From positions 1-9,119 of the forward strand of contig WFXK01000067.1 of the NCBI GenBank assembly GCA_015490695.1: a stretch of DNA of 9,119 bases, written 5' to 3'. The position numbers were made by a program, and so were the translations under genes. Every line of letters starts with the position of its first letter. Within the stretch, counting starts at the first letter, position 1. Positions 1-6,165 of the stretch are shown here, in pieces. The stretch is from Bacteroidota bacterium (GTDB lineage: Bacteria > Bacteroidota > Bacteroidia > SpSt-205 > S141-50). The notes under the pieces were generated by a model, which saw only the letters and a program-made list of their open reading frames with translations, did no database searches and had not been told where the DNA came from.

Positions 1-1221
1 GCGTTTAAGTTGTTCGGACCAGTACATAATTCGCTCTATCACAGGGGGTTGTTTTAGCAACACTGCATTTTTAAGTAATAATTCATAGGCACGCCAGGGT
101 TTGCCACGCAATAACCAAACTTTTGCCAAACCTTCTACAGCTTCATCGTAGAGACTAATGGGTAATTTTTCCATATCTAAAATCATGGAGAAGGTCTCTT
201 CTGCTTTTTTTAGTTGTTGTAGTGCTAAGTAGGTATAACCCATTTCTTTATAAATTTCTGCTTGTACTTCGTTCCCTGATATAGGTTCTAAATCGCTGCC
301 GTATTTTTTATAATAATAAAGGTAGCGTTTATAGGCGAATAGTGCTTCGGAATACCATTGTAGGTAGTAGCAAGCACGGGCTATAGGACGCAAAAGCTCC
401 CATAAAGCTCCATTTTTACTTTGCAAGAATAAGTCACGTGCTTGCATTACTACTTTAACATAGTGTTTTAATCGGAGGAGGGAGTGGAAGTAATAGAGTA
501 GTTCATCTATTTCAGGGTCTTCTTCCAGTAAAAAACCTTGTTCCCAGTGATAAACGGCAATATCGTATGCTCCTTGACGGTAATAGTATTGAGCAGCAGC
601 AAACCATCCCTTTGCACACGAAGGAAACTCTTTTAATCGTTTTTCTAATAAGGCTTGTATTTTGTCTTCTTCGCCTACATCTTCCATACATTCTATTAAT
701 TCATTAAATAATTCGCCATTTTGTGGGGCATGATGATAGGCTTTCCATAAATAATCCAAGGCAGTTGTTGCGTATTGTTCTCCATGGTTTCTAAGGGCTA
801 ATGCGATACCACGAGCATAATCTACATACTCTTCTTCATCGTCTAATTGTTCTAACAAACTTTCCCATGTTTGAAGCGCTGCTGCAAATTGGTTGGTGTG
901 TAAAAGCCATTTACCTAAGAGATACTGATAATGGGAATTATATGGAGCAATGCTAATGGCTTTTTGTAGGTAAGCAATCGCTTCTTGAAGATCCCCTTCT
1001 TCAGCGAACAACTGAGAGCGTTTGTAATAAAGTTCTGCGTTATAGGGATAAAAATGTTGAGCTTGTTCTAAGAGCTGATGAGCCAAATAAAAGTGTCGTT
1101 TTGTGCGATAGTAGGCAAAGAGGGCTTCAACAGCGTCATAATCCAAATAATGGATACGCCCTTCTTTTAAACCCTGCTCAAAGGAACGCGCTAATGCCTC
1201 CAATTCTTTATCATTATTCAT
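1..1221 (-). CDS. Tetratricopeptide-repeat protein, C-terminus beyond the window edge
   Basis: I translated this frame by hand: it starts at the ATG at 1221-1219 and stays open for 407 codons to the left edge with no stop, so the gene is incomplete at its C-terminus. The protein is an all-helical array of 34-residue-like units. The clearest TPR pairs are at about residues 62-95 (with GDLQEAIAYLQKAISIAP), 167-200, 203-236 and 322-350. An acidic patch (DDEEE) lies near residue 127. No signal peptide or membrane segment is visible, so it is probably cytosolic. The N-terminal layout (a short FEQGLKEG-type helix, then a YLDYDAVEAL segment before the repeats) resembles a TPR protein common in Bacteroidota. 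TPR arrays are scaffolds for protein contacts and no catalytic motif is seen, so the partner and role are unknown. It is transcribed divergently from hpf and has its own promoter-like sequence. The start is supported by that promoter and by good repeat register from the first residues. Confidence 0.85.
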   Translation of the reverse strand, partial: MNNDKELEALARSFEQGLKEGRIHYLDYDAVEALFAYYRTKRHFYLAHQLLEQAQHFYPYNAELYYKRSQLFAEEGDLQEAIAYLQKAISIAPYNSHYQYLLGKWLLHTNQFAAALQTWESLLEQLDDEEEYVDYARGIALALRNHGEQYATTALDYLWKAYHHAPQNGELFNELIECMEDVGEEDKIQALLEKRLKEFPSCAKGWFAAAQYYYRQGAYDIAVYHWEQGFLLEEDPEIDELLYYFHSLLRLKHYVKVVMQARDLFLQSKNGALWELLRPIARACYYLQWYSEALFAYKRYLYYYKKYGSDLEPISGNEVQAEIYKEMGYTYLALQQLKKAEETFSMILDMEKLPISLYDEAVEGLAKVWLLRGKPWRAYELLLKNAVLLKQPPVIERIMYWSEQLKR

Positions 1222-1243
1222 AAGCACTGCCGTTGTTGAGGTT

Positions 1244-1274
1244 CAAAATTAGAAGATTTACTGCATTGAAACAA
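1244..1274 (-). promoter_or_regulatory. Bacteroidota-type promoter for the TPR gene
   Basis: Read on the minus strand, TTG (1274-1272), a 20-bp spacer and TAATTTTG (1251-1244) match the Bacteroidota housekeeping promoter pattern TTG-N19/20-TAnnTTTG exactly. The box ends 22 bp before the ATG at 1221, giving a predicted leader of roughly 15-18 nt. The leader has no AGGAGG-like sequence. Confidence 0.65.
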
Positions 1275-1282
1275 TCCACAAA

Positions 1283-1321
1283 GGAAATTTTGTTTATAAT
1301 GAAATAGGGGAAACTTTGTTT
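1283..1321. repeat. Imperfect 13-bp direct repeat in the divergent spacer
   Basis: GGAAATTTTGTTT (1283-1295) and GGAAACTTTGTTT (1309-1321) match at 12 of 13 positions and their starts are 26 bp apart. They lie just upstream of the TPR-gene promoter and about 50 bp upstream of the hpf -33 element. They could be operator half-sites for either gene, or chance similarity in an AT-rich spacer. The second copy also contains AAACTTTG (1311-1318), one base off TAnnTTTG, with a TTG 18 bp upstream, so a second weak hpf promoter is possible. Confidence 0.35.
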
Positions 1322-1369
1322 TGTGTTCTGTATCAGTGCTTTATGTGGCAATTGTGAGAAAAATCGCTT

Positions 1370-1400
1370 TTGAAGGGAAAGCAGATTTTTTCTACTTTTA
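1370..1400 (+). promoter_or_regulatory. Probable hpf promoter
   Basis: TTG (1370-1372), a 20-bp spacer and TACTTTTA (1393-1400) match the TTG-N-TAnnTTTG pattern with one mismatch in the last base of the -7 box. The predicted transcript starts around 1405 and gives a leader of about 30 nt before the ATG at 1434. This placement argues against the in-frame TTG at 1410 as the translation start. Confidence 0.5.
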
Positions 1401-1433
1401 CTAAGGTTTTTGGAACTTAAAAGGGTAATCGCT

Positions 1434-1733
1434 ATGCGAGTAGAAATTCAAACCATTGGCTTTGATGCATGGCAGCCGTTAAAGGCGTACATTGAGAAAA
1501 AAGTTGGCAAGATTCAACATGTATGGAATGCCGTAACAGACGTTATTATCTACCTGCGCAACCTTAACACCAATGGAAAAAGCCGTCAGGTAGAAATCAA
1601 AGCTTTAGTGCCGGGAAATACTTTAATTGTTACAGAGCGGGGGCAGTCTTTTGAAGAAGCATTTGATTTAGCAATGGATAGTATTGTTCGGCAGGTGCGG
1701 CGTTATAAAGAGAAACACCGTTATTCGGCATAA
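1434..1733 (+). CDS. hpf: Ribosome hibernation promoting factor, short form (HPF/YfiA/RaiA family)
   Basis: This 99-residue protein belongs to the HPF/YfiA family, which binds the 30S decoding region in slow growth and holds ribosomes inactive, as dimers or stabilised 70S particles. The family pattern is visible: an N-terminal beta strand (MRVEIQTIGF), the first helix (about 12-30, basic EKKVGKIQ), a central strand, VEIKALVPGNTLIVTE (53-68), the SFEEAFDLAMDSI helix (72-84) and a basic tail (VRRYKEKHR, from about 88). It is the short form: the C-terminal dimerisation domain of long HPF is absent. The ATG at 1434 is preferred over the in-frame TTG at 1410, because the family begins with the M-x-V-x-I strand and the eight extra codons would sit next to the predicted transcription start. 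The gene is followed at once by a terminator and looks monocistronic. HPF genes are usually induced in stationary phase, but nothing here shows that directly. Confidence 0.93.
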   Translation: MRVEIQTIGFDAWQPLKAYIEKKVGKIQHVWNAVTDVIIYLRNLNTNGKSRQVEIKALVPGNTLIVTERGQSFEEAFDLAMDSIVRQVRRYKEKHRYSA

Positions 1734-1737
1734 AAAA

Positions 1738-1762
1738 GCCCTCCTTCAAAGGAGGGCTTTTT
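1738..1762 (+). terminator. Rho-independent terminator of hpf
   Basis: GCCCTCCT (1738-1745), the loop TCAA and AGGAGGGC (1750-1757) form a perfect 8-bp GC-rich stem followed by TTTTT (1758-1762). The stem begins 5 bp after the hpf stop codon. The run of A just upstream pairs with the T tract, so it could also act weakly in the other direction. It is the only clear intrinsic terminator in the window. Confidence 0.93.
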
Positions 1763-1775
1763 CATTAAAAAGTGC

Positions 1776-1783
1776 TAAGTTTG
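1776..1783 (+). promoter_or_regulatory. Exact -7 box (TAAGTTTG) just before hmgA
   Basis: TAAGTTTG matches TAnnTTTG exactly and ends 7 bp before the hmgA ATG. No TTG occurs at the expected 17-23 bp upstream distance, because that interval falls in the hpf terminator stem and T tract. If used, the transcript would start about 0-4 nt before the ATG. A promoter is expected here because the hpf terminator separates the two genes. Confidence 0.45.
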
Positions 1784-1790
1784 CAGGGCT

Positions 1791-2948
1791 ATGCCTTACT
1801 ATCGTTGTTTAGGGAAAGTTCCAAGAAAGCGGCACACCATCTTCAGAAAGCCCGATGGCTCGCTCTATGCCGAAGAGCTCATCAGTACCGAAGGCTTCTC
1901 CTCAATCTATAGTCTTGTGTACCATATCTATCCACCTACCCGAGTAAAAGCTATCAAAGAAGAAACCATCAATTTAGCACCAGAAATCGTCATACGAAAC
2001 AACATGCGCCATAGAGGCTTCCATGGAAAAGCCATCCAAACAGAAAAAAATTATCTGTTCAGCAGAAAAATCCTTTTGGCTAACGAAGATGTTCAAATTA
2101 GTTTAGCTATCCCTGCTTACTTCCCCAAAGAAGTCTTCTTTAAAAACGCTTCTGCTGACGAACTTATCTTCGTTCACAAAGGCAGAGGAGTGCTCAAAAC
2201 AGGCTTTGGACCTATTCAATTCTATGAAGGCGACTATTTACACATCCCCCGAGGAACAGTTTATCAAATAGATTTTGAAAACGAGGATAATCGTTTGCTC
2301 ATTATAGAATCATTTAGCCCTATTCGTTTTCCTAAACGTTATTGCAATGAAGCGGGGCAACTTATGGAGCATGCCCCCTTTTATGAGCGCGACATCCGCG
2401 GTCCTGAAGCCCTGGAAACCCACGACGAAGAAGGAGAATTTACCATTTACATAAAGAAAAACCACGAACTCTTTACTTACATCTATGCCAATCATCCCTT
2501 TGATTTCATTGGTTGGGATGGTTATCTCTATCCTTATGCTTTTAACATCAAAGACTTTAATCCCATTGTAGGGAAGTTACATCAGCCGCCACCTGTACAT
2601 CAGACTTTTGAAGGTAGGGGGTTTGTGGTTTGTTCCTTTGTCCCTCGTCTTTATGACTTTGACCCTGAAGCCATCCCCGCTCCCTATAACCACTCCAACG
2701 TGGACTCTGACGAAGTACTCTACTACGTAGAAGGACAATTCATGAGCCGTAAAGGGATAGAAGAAGGGTTTATTACCCTGCACCCCATAGGAATTCCCCA
2801 TGGACCTCATCCAGGTACTGTAGAAAAAAGCATTGGACAAAAGGGAACAGAAGAATTAGCCGTGATGATAGATACTTTCCGCCCCTTAGGCATCACAAAA
2901 GACGCTTTGGAAATAGAGAAAAAAGACTACTACTTATCTTGGCTGTAA
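1791..2948 (+). CDS. hmgA: Homogentisate 1,2-dioxygenase
   Basis: HmgA opens the ring of homogentisate with O2 to give maleylacetoacetate, the committed Fe(II) step of tyrosine and phenylalanine catabolism in the cytosol. The 385-residue length and N-terminus (MPYYRCLGKVPRKRHTIFRK) fit the bacterial family. The protein is a double cupin. The N-terminal cupin carries E124-LIFVHKG and HIPRGTVY (151-158). The catalytic C-terminal cupin carries H301 and E308 in NHSNVDSDEVLYYVEG, then H337 in IPHGPHPG. These match the His-Glu-His iron ligands of the human enzyme, with E308 placed by the cupin E-x6-G spacing. No other tyrosine-degradation gene (hppD, fahA, maiA) is in the window, so the gene stands alone here. 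Its last 19 bp overlap the end of rsmG on the opposite strand. The GCT-ATG start has no clear Shine-Dalgarno sequence. Confidence 0.95.
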   Translation: MPYYRCLGKVPRKRHTIFRKPDGSLYAEELISTEGFSSIYSLVYHIYPPTRVKAIKEETINLAPEIVIRNNMRHRGFHGKAIQTEKNYLFSRKILLANEDVQISLAIPAYFPKEVFFKNASADELIFVHKGRGVLKTGFGPIQFYEGDYLHIPRGTVYQIDFENEDNRLLIIESFSPIRFPKRYCNEAGQLMEHAPFYERDIRGPEALETHDEEGEFTIYIKKNHELFTYIYANHPFDFIGWDGYLYPYAFNIKDFNPIVGKLHQPPPVHQTFEGRGFVVCSFVPRLYDFDPEAIPAPYNHSNVDSDEVLYYVEGQFMSRKGIEEGFITLHPIGIPHGPHPGTVEKSIGQKGTEELAVMIDTFRPLGITKDALEIEKKDYYLSWL

Positions 2949-3577
2949 AAAGGTAAATACACAATCACTTTTTCAGAGAAATAGGGATGGGAGTAAAATT
3001 CTCTTAGATAAAAAAGATGGTAAGGGTGGTGGAGTTTTTTTAAATCTTCATCTTTTTCTCCTTTGTAATAAAAGATTCCTGGTTTGAAGTTTTGTATTGC
3101 TATTTTTTCTGAGAGGATTAAATGTCGTGTTTGTTTTAAAAACTTTTGTAGTGGGGCTACAGCACGGGCAACAATAAAATGATATTTTTCTCTGTGTTCT
3201 TCAGAACGCTGCCATATTAAACGAACATTTCTTAATTGTAATCGCTGAACAATAGCGTGCAATACTTGGATTTTTTTTCGTTTACTGTCTAATAGTGTAA
3301 AGTGCACGTCGGGCATAGCGATAGCTAAGGGGATACCGGGAAACCCGCCTCCTGTCCCCACATCAATCACCCGAATACCCGCAGGAAAACGAATAATACG
3401 CAACAAAAGCAAACTATGCAAAATATGATGCTCTTCCAAAAAAGCAACGTCTTTACGGGAAACTAAATTAACTTTTTGATTCCAGTTTCTTAAGTACTGA
3501 GCAAAACGAAGAAGTTGTTGCAGCTGCTCTTGATGAAGTAACAATTTAGCATCTTGAAGTTTCTTGGATAAGCTCAT
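2930..3577 (-). CDS. rsmG: 16S rRNA (guanine(527)-N7)-methyltransferase RsmG (GidB)
   Basis: RsmG uses S-adenosylmethionine to make m7G527 (E. coli numbering) in the 530 loop of 16S rRNA. Its 215 residues are normal for the family. Visible hallmarks are the N-terminal helices with WNQKVNLVSRKD (32-43) and HHILHSL (50-56), the SAM-binding loop DVGTGGGFPGIPLA (72-85), the acidic residue ending strand 2 (D97 in LLDSKRKK) and ARAVAPL (137-143). The ATG at 3577 lies inside the upstream hydrolase gene and overlaps it by 32 bp. A TTG at 3544, one base after the hydrolase stop, is a possible alternative start (204 residues), but the ATG gives the usual distance to the WN-x3-NL motif. With no spacer, it is probably cotranscribed with and translationally coupled to the hydrolase. 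Its 3' end overlaps hmgA convergently. Confidence 0.95.
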   Translation of the reverse strand: MSLSKKLQDAKLLLHQEQLQQLLRFAQYLRNWNQKVNLVSRKDVAFLEEHHILHSLLLLRIIRFPAGIRVIDVGTGGGFPGIPLAIAMPDVHFTLLDSKRKKIQVLHAIVQRLQLRNVRLIWQRSEEHREKYHFIVARAVAPLQKFLKQTRHLILSEKIAIQNFKPGIFYYKGEKDEDLKKLHHPYHLFYLREFYSHPYFSEKVIVYLPFYSQDK

Positions 3578-4340
3578 GGAAAAAAATTTCCACTTCCTTT
3601 AATAGCGTTTCTCTTGCGTCTACATGAATCCAGTGTCCCGCTTTCGGATAGGTCTTAATCTGTGCCTTAGGGAAGTAAGTAAGGATTTGCGCTTTATCTT
3701 TCTCTTGAATATAGGGGGATAGTTCTCCTCGGATGAATAACGTAGGTCCATGCCAAGGTTGTACAAAAGGAACAACATCCACAATAGCGTGGTAGTTTTT
3801 AATGATGGCATCTAAGTTAAAGCGCCATTGAAAGGTGCCTTCTTTAGTTCGTTTTAGGTTTTTTAATAAAAATTGTCGTATAGCGATTTGCGGGATGAAT
3901 TTTGCCATGATGGCATCGGCTTCTTTTCGGTCTTTGATAGCCTTTACTGGTACAGCTTTTAAGGCTTCAAACACCCATTGATGCAAGGGTTCATAACGCC
4001 GAGGAGCGATGTCTAAAACCATCAATCCAGTGCATTGCTCAGGGAAGTATTGTGTGAAGGTCATCGCTACTTTGCCCCCCATAGAATGCCCTAAGAGCAC
4101 ACAACAACGAACATGGTTGTTTTGTAAGGTTTCATAAACATCTTTTGCCATAGAGACATAGTCCATGGTGTCGGTATGAGGGCTTTGTCCATGATTACGT
4201 AAATCCATAGCAATCACATGGAATTGTTTTGACCAAGCCCGAGCTAAGCTATGCCAATTATCACTTGAGCCGAAAAGCCCGTGTAAAATCACCAAGGTGG
4301 GCTGATGTGTCTGTCCGTAACGCCGGTAAAATAATTGCAT
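3546..4340 (-). CDS. Alpha/beta-fold hydrolase, YbfF/ABHD11-like esterase
   Basis: This 264-residue cytosolic alpha/beta hydrolase has all the fold's landmarks: the oxyanion HGLFGSSDNW segment (20-29), DLRNHGQSP (46-54, a YbfF/ABHD11 hallmark), the nucleophile elbow GHSMGG with S86, LDIAPRRY with D110 (109-116), a helical cap (about 117-185), LFIRGELSPYI (201-211) and AGHWIHVD with the catalytic H236. The S86 to D110 spacing of 24 residues is the same as that between Ser89 and Asp113 as I recall them for E. coli YbfF. YbfF-type enzymes cleave acyl esters or thioesters with poorly defined natural substrates, so no substrate is assigned. The gene precedes rsmG and overlaps it by 32 bp, but no functional link is known to me. 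An exact -7 box lies 4 bp before its ATG. No signal peptide is present. Confidence 0.88.
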   Translation of the reverse strand: MQLFYRRYGQTHQPTLVILHGLFGSSDNWHSLARAWSKQFHVIAMDLRNHGQSPHTDTMDYVSMAKDVYETLQNNHVRCCVLLGHSMGGKVAMTFTQYFPEQCTGLMVLDIAPRRYEPLHQWVFEALKAVPVKAIKDRKEADAIMAKFIPQIAIRQFLLKNLKRTKEGTFQWRFNLDAIIKNYHAIVDVVPFVQPWHGPTLFIRGELSPYIQEKDKAQILTYFPKAQIKTYPKAGHWIHVDARETLLKEVEIFFHELIQETSRC

Positions 4341-4344
4341 AGCG

Positions 4345-4352
4345 CAAACTTA
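4345..4352 (-). promoter_or_regulatory. Exact -7 box (TAAGTTTG) before the hydrolase-rsmG pair
   Basis: Read on the minus strand, TAAGTTTG (4352-4345) ends only 4 bp before the ATG at 4340, predicting a leaderless or near-leaderless mRNA. No good TTG lies 17-23 bp upstream, so the support is the -7 box and its position. The nine bases TAAGTTTGC and the following GCTATG are shared with the hmgA start region. Confidence 0.5.
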
Positions 4353-4360
4353 TAAAATCC

Positions 4361-4390
4361 TTGTGTATAAAGGGATTTATTCTATATTTG
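4361..4390 (+). promoter_or_regulatory. Bacteroidota-type promoter for the T9SS cargo-bshB1 pair
   Basis: TTG (4361-4363), a 19-bp spacer and TATATTTG (4383-4390) match the Bacteroidota promoter pattern exactly. The box ends 8 bp before the ATG at 4399, so the mRNA should have a leader of only about 0-5 nt. The promoter overlaps the expected upstream region of the oppositely oriented hydrolase promoter, so the two probably compete for polymerase. Confidence 0.65.
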
Positions 4391-4398
4391 CATTGCCG

Positions 4399-6165
4399 AT
4401 GCGGTGGGGTGCTATTTTTATGTTCGCTACTATGAGCATTGCTCAAGAAGTCCTTTTAAAAAAAGGTTATGAACTCCTCCCTCAGAGCGCAACAAGCGCT
4501 AATAAAATAAATATTGCTTTACCTTTTAGAGACCACTTTTTTGAACCTTCAGGATTTCCTTCACCAACGTTATGGAATAATAAAGGTGCGCATGTGGCAC
4601 GTACTTTAGCTGCTGCGCCCCCCGATATAGGCGTAGTGGTCTTAGATGGTGCTGCTCAAAACCGACTCCCTTATGTCAATTACACCCCTTCCGTCGGCTA
4701 TAGCGATACCTTAGAAAGCCTTCCCATAGACTTAAGTACATGGAGTCCTCAAGATAGCCTCTATTTGGTTTTCTGGATAGAAAAAGGCGGATTAGCCGAT
4801 AGCGCAGAAAACAACGACTCCTTAATCCTTTATTTCCTTAACGACTCTCTGCAATACCAACAGATATGGAGCACTTCAGGAAGCAACTTTTCTACAAACT
4901 TCTTTACTTCGGTTGCCATCCCTATTACCAATCCTCGTTTCTTCCATAACGCTTTTCAATTCCGTTTTGTCTCTAAAGGTAGTCAAAACGGGGGTTATGA
5001 TGTGTGGCTATTGGATAAAATAGAATTAGCCCCAAAAAATCAACTTTCGGATTCCCTGTTCAACGACATTGCCTTACAAGAGATTGAAGGAAGTCCTTTT
5101 GGTATTTATTCCATTATTTCCTTAAGAGCCTTTCAACAATTGAGTAACCTAACTCCTATTGCTTGCCGCATCTACAACAACAATGCTTACGCAACCACTA
5201 TTCCCTTGAATTTAACGATTCAAACGGTATTAAATAATCAAAGTTTACCTATGACTGTGGTGAATCAGAATGTAAATCTTTCTGCAAAGAGTGCTACACA
5301 GGTGGCATTGGGAGGTATGACAGCGCCTTCATGGTCTAAACCCGAACGACTTATTTATACATGGACCATCGCTTCCAACAACGATAATCAAATTGCTGTT
5401 AATGATAGTTTTTCCCTGGTCTTTAGAGTAGATAGCCTTTTAGGTTATGACGATGGAGAACCTGAAGCAGGCTACGGATTAAATGCCTCTTCAGTATTCG
5501 GACAACGTTTTGACTTTCCTTTGCGGGATACTTTAAAAGGGGTTGCTGTACAATTCTATCCTACTTTATACACGCTAAACGGCAAACCTTTTGAATTACG
5601 GATTTATCAAATGTATGGCGATAGCGTCGGCGAACTTCTATACCAAAGTCGTTATACGATTCAAATCCAAAATCCACCTTTTTCTTTTTATTATTATCCT
5701 TTGAATGAACTGGTAGCCGTTCAGGGAAGTATTTTAATAGCGTTTTTCCAATATGATGATAAGCCCTTAGGTGTTGGCTTTGATAGGAATCGGCATTTTT
5801 CAGGGCGATACTATCAGGATTTATATGGGAAGTGGCAAAAGAGCAGTTTTCAAGGGAGTTTGTGTGTTCGTCCTATTGTATTATCGGGTTCGTATGCGAA
5901 AACGTTAATGGTTCAGGAACGAAGTGTAGAGAAGAAAATGCTCCTGCTTTATCCCAATCCCTCTACATCCTACATTACGATAGAGAGCACTGATTTTATT
6001 CATGGAATTGTGGTTTATGATGTGATGGGGAAGGAGTGGTTACGATGGCAAGGGAGGGAAAGGCGAGTAGTCTTATCCACCGCATCTTTACCTAAGGGGC
6101 TTTATATGGTAAAAGTCATAGACGCTTATGGGAAGCGCTATCGCTACCAGTTTATCCGAATTTAA
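4399..6165 (+). CDS. Secreted protein with T9SS type A C-terminal sorting domain
   Basis: The protein (588 residues from this ATG) ends in a typical T9SS type A sorting domain at about 515-588: LLLYPNPS, a central VVYDVMGKEW strand pair, LSTASLPKGLYMVKV and a basic C-terminus. Such domains direct export across the outer membrane by the gliding/Por machinery, followed by cell-surface attachment or release. The N-terminus MRWGAIFMFATMSIA^QE looks like a short signal peptide. The body lacks a recognised catalytic motif. Its first part (about residues 45-215, ending in GGYDVWLLDKIEL) resembles the beta-sandwich, MAM/lectin-like modules common in T9SS cargo, and the middle is beta-rich. Function is unknown. 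An in-frame GTG at 4363 would add 12 residues and give a longer signal peptide, but it overlaps the TTG of the predicted promoter and its codons run through the -7 box, so the ATG at 4399 is preferred, not proven. The 3' end overlaps bshB1 by 38 bp. Confidence 0.88.
   Translation: MRWGAIFMFATMSIAQEVLLKKGYELLPQSATSANKINIALPFRDHFFEPSGFPSPTLWNNKGAHVARTLAAAPPDIGVVVLDGAAQNRLPYVNYTPSVGYSDTLESLPIDLSTWSPQDSLYLVFWIEKGGLADSAENNDSLILYFLNDSLQYQQIWSTSGSNFSTNFFTSVAIPITNPRFFHNAFQFRFVSKGSQNGGYDVWLLDKIELAPKNQLSDSLFNDIALQEIEGSPFGIYSIISLRAFQQLSNLTPIACRIYNNNAYATTIPLNLTIQTVLNNQSLPMTVVNQNVNLSAKSATQVALGGMTAPSWSKPERLIYTWTIASNNDNQIAVNDSFSLVFRVDSLLGYDDGEPEAGYGLNASSVFGQRFDFPLRDTLKGVAVQFYPTLYTLNGKPFELRIYQMYGDSVGELLYQSRYTIQIQNPPFSFYYYPLNELVAVQGSILIAFFQYDDKPLGVGFDRNRHFSGRYYQDLYGKWQKSSFQGSLCVRPIVLSGSYAKTLMVQERSVEKKMLLLYPNPSTSYITIESTDFIHGIVVYDVMGKEWLRWQGRERRVVLSTASLPKGLYMVKVIDAYGKRYRYQFIRI

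Noticed and set aside
1295..1300. TATAAT sequence resembling a sigma70 -10 box
   Set aside because: Bacteroidota use TAnnTTTG rather than TATAAT, no matching -35 is present, and better-placed boxes serve both flanking genes.
1343..1357. Four-codon ATG-TGG-CAA-TTG-TGA mini-ORF upstream of hpf
   Set aside because: It lies upstream of the best hpf promoter and so would not be on its mRNA, and a frame this short is expected by chance.
1410..1433. N-terminal extension of hpf from a TTG at 1410
   Set aside because: The family begins at the MRVEIQ strand, an ATG is available at 1434, and the TTG sits next to the predicted transcription start.
2310..2840. Two open frames antisense to hmgA (2310-2495 and 2577-2840)
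   Set aside because: They lie wholly within a well-supported enzyme gene, show no recognisable motif or promoter, and look like by-products of hmgA codon use.
3584..3597. Short palindrome GGAAATTTTTTTCC just upstream of the rsmG start
   Set aside because: It is AT-rich, lies within hydrolase codons and has only a 5-bp stem, so there is no basis for calling it a regulatory hairpin.
3620..3811. Open frame inside the hydrolase gene on the same strand
   Set aside because: It is a shifted frame of a clearly conserved protein, with no motif and no start signal.
4261..4446. Short minus-strand open frame spanning the divergent spacer
   Set aside because: It crosses both predicted promoters and the start of two real genes, and its translation has no coherent features.
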